Assembly (NCBI RefSeq): GCF_938017775.1
Contig: NZ_CALIIU010000047.1
Coordinates: 1-21,140 of the forward strand
Length of the DNA stretch: 21,140 nt
Origin: an uncultured Campylobacter sp.
Lineage (GTDB): Bacteria > Campylobacterota > Campylobacteria > Campylobacterales > Campylobacteraceae
Direction: 5' to 3'
The notes beneath the pieces were generated by a model, which saw only the letters and a list, made by a program, of their open reading frames with translations, was not told the DNA's origin and did no database searches. Position numbers and translations under genes: made by a program. Positions 17,597 to 21,140 of the stretch are shown here, piece by piece. Positions within the stretch are counted from its first letter, which is position 1. Each line of letters starts with the position of its first letter.

Positions 17597-18643
17597 ATGC
17601 TTAAAATTCACTCAATCCTTCTTGGTGCAGCGCTTTGCGCTAGCCTGGCTTTTGCAGATCGTACGATTACCGATCAGCTCGGTCGTAAGGTCACGATCCC
17701 AGATCAAGTAAATCGCATCGTCGTGCTACACCACGAAGCGCTCAATGTCTTAAACGAAATCAATGCCCAAGATAAGGTCGTAGGCATCCTAAAAAGCTGG
17801 GAGCAGCGCCTAGGCAAAGAGTATAATCGCTTGGCACCGAGTTTTAAAAACCTACCTAATCCGGGCGATATCAAAGATGTCAATTACGAAGCTCTGCTTA
17901 GTCTAAAGCCCGATGCGGTCGTAGTGGTCAACTACTTTCCCAAAGAATATATCGCTAAAATGGAGGAGTTAAAAATCCCAGTCGTAGGCATTTCATTTTT
18001 CAGCTCTGCACAAGAGGAAAAAGCTAAGCTAAATCCGACCTTTAAAGATGAGCGCGATAGCTTCGCTGCTTACGATGAGGGCTTTTACGAGGGGGTTAAA
18101 ATTCTAGGCGAACTAAGCAATCACGAAAAGGATGCCGCTGAACTAATAGATTTCGTTAAAAAATCGCAAGCTGATTTAAATGCCAAATTTAGTAATTTTA
18201 TCGTAGATAAAAGACCTAGAGTTTATATGGCAAATCCCGATCTTACGACCTACGGTAGCGGCAAATATACTGGCGTAATGTTAGCAAGAGCGGGTGCGAC
18301 GAACGTCGCCGCTGCAGATATAAAGGGCTACAAGCAGGTTTCGCCGGAGCAAATTTTAGCATGGAATCCGCAGATTATCTTAGTGCAAAACCGCTATCCT
18401 CAAGTACCTGCCGAACTTAAGGCAAATCCTGCGCTAAAAGGTCTTAGCGCCGTGAAAGAGGATAGAATTTATCTAATGCCCGAATTCGTTAAAGCCTGGG
18501 GTCATCCGACTGCCGAAGCAATGGCGCTTGGTGAGGAATGGCTTGCGATGAAACTTTATCCGCAAAATTTTAAGGACGCAAACTTTGATAAAAAAGTAGA
18601 GGAATTCTACGAGAAATTTTACCGCGTCAAATATCAAAAATAA
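17597..18643 (+). CDS. ABC importer substrate-binding protein (FecB/BtuF/CeuE family)
   Basis: This 348-residue protein is a periplasmic binding protein for metal chelates. The signal peptide is about MLKIHSILLGAALCASLAFA, cut before DRTITDQ. The ALCAS context does not form a good lipobox, so it is probably soluble rather than a lipoprotein. Family features are TITDQLGRKVTIPDQVNRIVV, GDIKDVNYEALLSLKPDAVVV and the later WNPQIILVQNRYP and EDRIYLMPEF. An HH pair (VLHHEALNV) near residue 51 faces the likely binding cleft and may touch a metal. AAGGAGAAAAA precedes the ATG. The stop shares one base with the permease start. Homologues in Helicobacter import iron-siderophores or nickel/cobalt; the substrate here is undetermined. 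Confidence 0.88.
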   Translation: MLKIHSILLGAALCASLAFADRTITDQLGRKVTIPDQVNRIVVLHHEALNVLNEINAQDKVVGILKSWEQRLGKEYNRLAPSFKNLPNPGDIKDVNYEALLSLKPDAVVVVNYFPKEYIAKMEELKIPVVGISFFSSAQEEKAKLNPTFKDERDSFAAYDEGFYEGVKILGELSNHEKDAAELIDFVKKSQADLNAKFSNFIVDKRPRVYMANPDLTTYGSGKYTGVMLARAGATNVAAADIKGYKQVSPEQILAWNPQIILVQNRYPQVPAELKANPALKGLSAVKEDRIYLMPEFVKAWGHPTAEAMALGEEWLAMKLYPQNFKDANFDKKVEEFYEKFYRVKYQK

Positions 18644-19623
18644 TGCTGAACCTTATCCTACTTCTTTTTTGGGTAGTGCTGGCGCTAATCTCGCTCGCTA
18701 GCGGGCAGTTTCATATCCCACTAGAAGAAATTTTTAAAATTCTCTTTAGCGGAGGCGGCGATGAAGCCGCCAAAAGTGTGATGATGGATGTTAGAATTCC
18801 GCGCATTCTACTCTCCAGCCTTTGCGGTGGAGCGCTTGCTATCGCGGGTTTGAGCTTGCAGGCGGTATTTAAAAACCCGCTCGTTGGCCCGCACATCGTA
18901 GGCGTTAGCACTGCAGCGGCATTCGGCGGCGCGCTTTGTATTTTGCTAGGATTGAGCGGCTTATGGCTTGCGGGTTTTGCATTTTGCTTCGGGCTTGCAG
19001 CACTATTTTTGCTCTATCTTTTGGCGAAATTCGTAGCACGCGCCGATATTTTCTCGCTCATTTTGGCAGGTATAGTCATTAATGGCGTATTTGCCGCACT
19101 TACGAGCTTAGTGCAGTATCTAGCAGACGATGAGGAAGTGTTGCCTAATATCGTTTTTTGGCTACTGGGAAGCTTCGTAAGCGCAGGATATGATAAAGTA
19201 ATTTTGATGTGCGCGATCGCCCTGCCCGCTTCTGCAGTCTTAATCGCGCTAAGATGGCGGTTTAATCTACTCAGCCTAAATGATGATGATTTGCGCGTGC
19301 TAGGTGTGGACGTTAAGTTTCTGCGCTGCACGATCCTAGCGCTTTGCACTGCTCTGATCGCCGTACAAGTTAGCGTCAGCGGAAATATCGGCTGGGTAGG
19401 TCTTGTAGTGCCGCACGCCACCAGGCTCATCGCGGGCAGCGACCACGTGAAGCTAATGCCTGCCTGCTTCATTGCAGGAGCGATCTTTATGCTGGCAATC
19501 GACGATCTATCTCGCTCGCTAAGTAGCGCCGAAATTCCTTTAGGAATTCTATCCGCTCTCATCGGAAGCCCGATCTTTGCCCTACTTCTAAAAAGGAGTG
19601 CCAAAAATGCAAAATCTAATTGA
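18643..19623 (+). CDS. ABC importer permease (FecCD/BtuC family)
   Basis: This 326-residue protein has eight to nine hydrophobic segments and the hallmarks of the FecCD/BtuC permeases: GLSLQAVFKNPLVGPHIVG near residue 68 and GNIGWVGLVVPHATRLIAG near residue 247. Only one permease gene is present, so the channel should be a homodimer as in BtuC2D2. The ATG is in a TAATG overlap with the binding-protein stop, and the 3' end overlaps the ATPase gene by 17 bases, so the three genes are one tight operon. Confidence 0.93.
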   Translation: MLNLILLLFWVVLALISLASGQFHIPLEEIFKILFSGGGDEAAKSVMMDVRIPRILLSSLCGGALAIAGLSLQAVFKNPLVGPHIVGVSTAAAFGGALCILLGLSGLWLAGFAFCFGLAALFLLYLLAKFVARADIFSLILAGIVINGVFAALTSLVQYLADDEEVLPNIVFWLLGSFVSAGYDKVILMCAIALPASAVLIALRWRFNLLSLNDDDLRVLGVDVKFLRCTILALCTALIAVQVSVSGNIGWVGLVVPHATRLIAGSDHVKLMPACFIAGAIFMLAIDDLSRSLSSAEIPLGILSALIGSPIFALLLKRSAKNAKSN

Positions 19624-20371
19624 GGTAAAAAATGCTGGCTTTTACTACGAGGCGGAAAAATTCTGCTTTCGCAACTTAAACTTCGAGCTTGCCAGCTCTC
19701 AAACATTAGCGATTTTGGGCTTAAACGGGCAAGGCAAAAGTACGCTAATGTCGTGTATGATGGGGATTTTGCAGCCTAAAGAAGGCGAGATCGTGCGCAA
19801 GGCAAAATTTGCTTTCTTGCCTCAAAGCTTTAACGTCGCGTTTGATTACAGCGTGCTTGACATCGTACTGATGGGGCGGGTACGCGAGATCTCGCTCTTT
19901 TCAAAACCGGGCAAAAAGGATATTCAAATCTGCCTTGACGCTCTGGATACGCTAGGCGTCGCCCATCTGCAAAAGCGCAGCTTTAACGCCCTCAGCGGCG
20001 GGCAGAGGCAGCTCGTGCTCTTTGCTAGAGCCCTAGCTAGCGGCAGCGACGTGCTGTTTTTGGACGAGCCTGCCAGCGCGCTTGATATCAAAAACCAAGA
20101 CCGCGTGCTAAGCCTCATCGCAAATCTACGCTCAAATAGCGATGCGAGCATAGTTTTTACCACCCACCAGCCTAACCACGCCCTCGCAGTCGCCGATCGC
20201 ACACTGATCTTGCGAAATGATCTTAGCTACAACTACGGCGCAAGCAACGAAATTTTAACCGAAGCCGCGCTTAGCTCGCTCTACGGCGTACAGATCAAAA
20301 CGGCGGAATTTGACGTAGAGGGCGAGCAAATACCCAGCATCACGCAAATTTTCAGCGCGCAGGTGAGGTAG
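19607..20371 (+). CDS. ABC importer ATPase (FecE/BtuD family)
   Basis: The protein (about 254 aa) powers the importer encoded just upstream. It has the Walker A loop GLNGQGKST, a Q-loop in LPQSFN, the signature LSGGQRQLVLFARAL, Walker B VLFLDEPASALD and the switch His in TTHQPNH. ATG 19607 is preferred because AAAAGGAG lies nine bases upstream; a GTG at 19598 in the same frame sits directly on that site. The coding start is inside the permease 3' end. Nothing after the gene looks like a U-tailed terminator. Confidence 0.93.
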   Translation: MQNLIEVKNAGFYYEAEKFCFRNLNFELASSQTLAILGLNGQGKSTLMSCMMGILQPKEGEIVRKAKFAFLPQSFNVAFDYSVLDIVLMGRVREISLFSKPGKKDIQICLDALDTLGVAHLQKRSFNALSGGQRQLVLFARALASGSDVLFLDEPASALDIKNQDRVLSLIANLRSNSDASIVFTTHQPNHALAVADRTLILRNDLSYNYGASNEILTEAALSSLYGVQIKTAEFDVEGEQIPSITQIFSAQVR

Positions 20372-20872
20372 TGCGAGTGGCGCGATAAAGTAGCTCATCA
20401 ATTGGCGCGAAATTTTAAATCGCGGGATTTTGTCTTAAAATGTCACTTTAAAATTTAGATCTAAATTTCATAGCGGAATTTCGCTTTAAAATTTCGTAAT
20501 AAAGTTTTGTTTTAGAATTCCTGCCTGGGATTTCATGGCGGAATTCTGCCTCGCAAATTTACAAAATTTTGCTCTAGAATTTCACGGCGAATTCTATTCG
20601 ACATCGCGCTGATTTTTAAATCCTGCTATGAAAGTATGCTATCGCTTGAGATTTTGAAATTCCACCGCGAAATTCTACCCTGCAAATCCATAGGTGAAAT
20701 TCCGTTTTAAAATCCCGCGACGGAATTTTATTCTCGCTCTGGTAGAATTCCTGAAATTCCGCAATCTGCAAGCTTGCCGCGACGAAATTTTGAAATTTTA
20801 AATTTAGCTGTTTAATTCCTGCTTTACATCGATTTATGTATACTTCGGGATAAATTTTAAAAAGGCTTATGT
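20372..20872. other. Non-coding gap filled with degenerate repeats
   Basis: No gene is supportable in these 500 bases. Apart from the repeat cluster listed separately, the right end carries a TAAATTTTAAAAAGG stretch before the next start codon, which could include a weak ribosome-binding site. A 93-codon frame on the other strand is made of the repeats and is not credible. Confidence 0.55.
20464..20790. repeat. Intergenic cluster of 13-bp AATTC/AATTT repeats
   Basis: About fifteen units starting AATTC, AATTT or close variants follow at spacings near 13 or 26-27 bases, for example AATTTCATAGCGG, AATTTCGCTTTAA, AATTTCACGGCG and AATTCCGTTTTAA. The words AATTTCGCTTTAA and AATTCCGTTTTAA each differ by one base from AATTCCGCTTTAA inside the hydD insertion (about 101-113). 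The cluster is too irregular for a CRISPR array and encodes nothing on the + strand. Confidence 0.65.
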
Positions 20873-21140
20873 ATGCAAGATCTCGTATCTCAGGCAAGAA
20901 AAGAGGGGATGATCAGCACCGGCTTCGATCTGTTTTTATCGGCAGTGCCTGCGACTTTAGTTGCGCTAGATATTGCTACTGGCGGCATGCTAGGGCTTAG
21001 CACCAACAAGACAGCTACCTATATCATTGGCGGAATTATTTTTGCTCTTTTGTGTGTTTCGGTATTTTTCAGGCTAAGAGCGCTCCGCAAAATTTCAATG
21101 CTTAGCGGCATAAAAGCTGCGGCACTTTACCGCAACTGCG
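20873..21140 (+). CDS. Unknown membrane protein, 3'-truncated by window edge
   Basis: An open frame of at least 89 codons runs off the right edge. It starts MQDLVSQARKEGMI behind AAAAAGG, with about seven bases spacing, and shows two hydrophobic stretches (about residues 20-38 and 52-70) followed by a basic segment, FRLRALRKI. Codon style fits the genome. I do not recognise a family from this part. Confidence 0.6.
   Translation, partial: MQDLVSQARKEGMISTGFDLFLSAVPATLVALDIATGGMLGLSTNKTATYIIGGIIFALLCVSVFFRLRALRKISMLSGIKAAALYRNC

Noticed and set aside
17617..17656. Lipoprotein signal in the binding protein
   Set aside because: The Cys is preceded by Leu rather than Gly or Ala, so a lipobox is unlikely; a normal Sec cut after AFA fits better.
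19014..19706. Minus-strand frame of 230 codons over the permease gene
   Set aside because: It is a shadow of a clear FecCD permease and shows no family features.
20464..20790. CRISPR array
   Set aside because: The repeats are degenerate, of unequal spacing and lack unique spacers; no cas gene is near.
20616..20897. Minus-strand frame of 93 codons
   Set aside because: It is composed of the AATTC repeats and overlaps the start of the better-supported + strand gene.

Overview
The window looks like the hydrogenase-maturation region of an epsilonproteobacterium, most probably one of the higher-GC oral Campylobacter species (C. gracilis / showae / rectus / curvus type). The reasons are the gene set (a HydD protease and a Wolinella/Helicobacter-type HydE followed by HypF, NikR, HypB-C-D-E-A), the mixed style of AAATTT-rich motifs with GC-rich codons, and a dinucleotide-repeat phase-variable outer-membrane receptor. 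The species is an inference; no rRNA or other marker gene is present.

Layout. 1-2281: the 3' part of a [NiFe]-hydrogenase maturation protease (hydD), overlapping hydE, whose C-terminus resembles the Kae1-like domain of HypF. 2293-2556: a small unknown ORF. 2567-6685: a giant hypF (1372 aa, against about 750 normally) swollen by four low-complexity insertions. 6686-7290: non-coding. 7291-7722: nikR, a nickel-responsive repressor. 7723-8461: non-coding. 8462-12752: hypB-hypC-hypD, then hypE and hypA, all on the + strand. 12753-13397: a very AT-rich intergenic island ending in a perfect consensus sigma70 promoter with an overlapping Fur-box-like sequence. 13398-15536: a TonB-dependent receptor whose start region carries a (CT)14 tract and which also has a one-base frameshift. 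15564-16310: a DUF4198-type periplasmic protein. 16587-17351: an unknown polytopic membrane protein. 17597-20371: a metal-complex ABC importer (binding protein, BtuC/FecD-type permease, ATPase) with overlapping genes. 20372-20872: non-coding, filled with degenerate AATTC-type repeats. 20873-21140: the start of an unknown membrane protein.

How the parts fit. HypA and HypB deliver nickel. HypF and HypE make the cyanide ligand, which HypC and HypD carry and assemble on iron. HydD then clips the large subunit. NikR would match nickel uptake to supply. The receptor, DUF4198 protein and ABC importer form a plausible uptake route for a chelated metal. The Fur-like site points to iron; the position beside nikR and hypA would also suit nickel or cobalt.

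The most unusual feature is that HydD, HypF, HypE and HypA all carry long in-frame low-complexity insertions in loops between conserved domains, while HypB, HypC, HypD and NikR do not. The HydD insertion shares a 13/27-bp AATTC-based repeat pattern with the non-coding DNA at 20464-20790. One HypF insertion contains ten tandem degenerate nonapeptides (27-bp period). This suggests a family of short repeats that spreads both between and inside genes. The second notable point is the receptor, which in this assembly is OFF by repeat number and also interrupted by an extra C.
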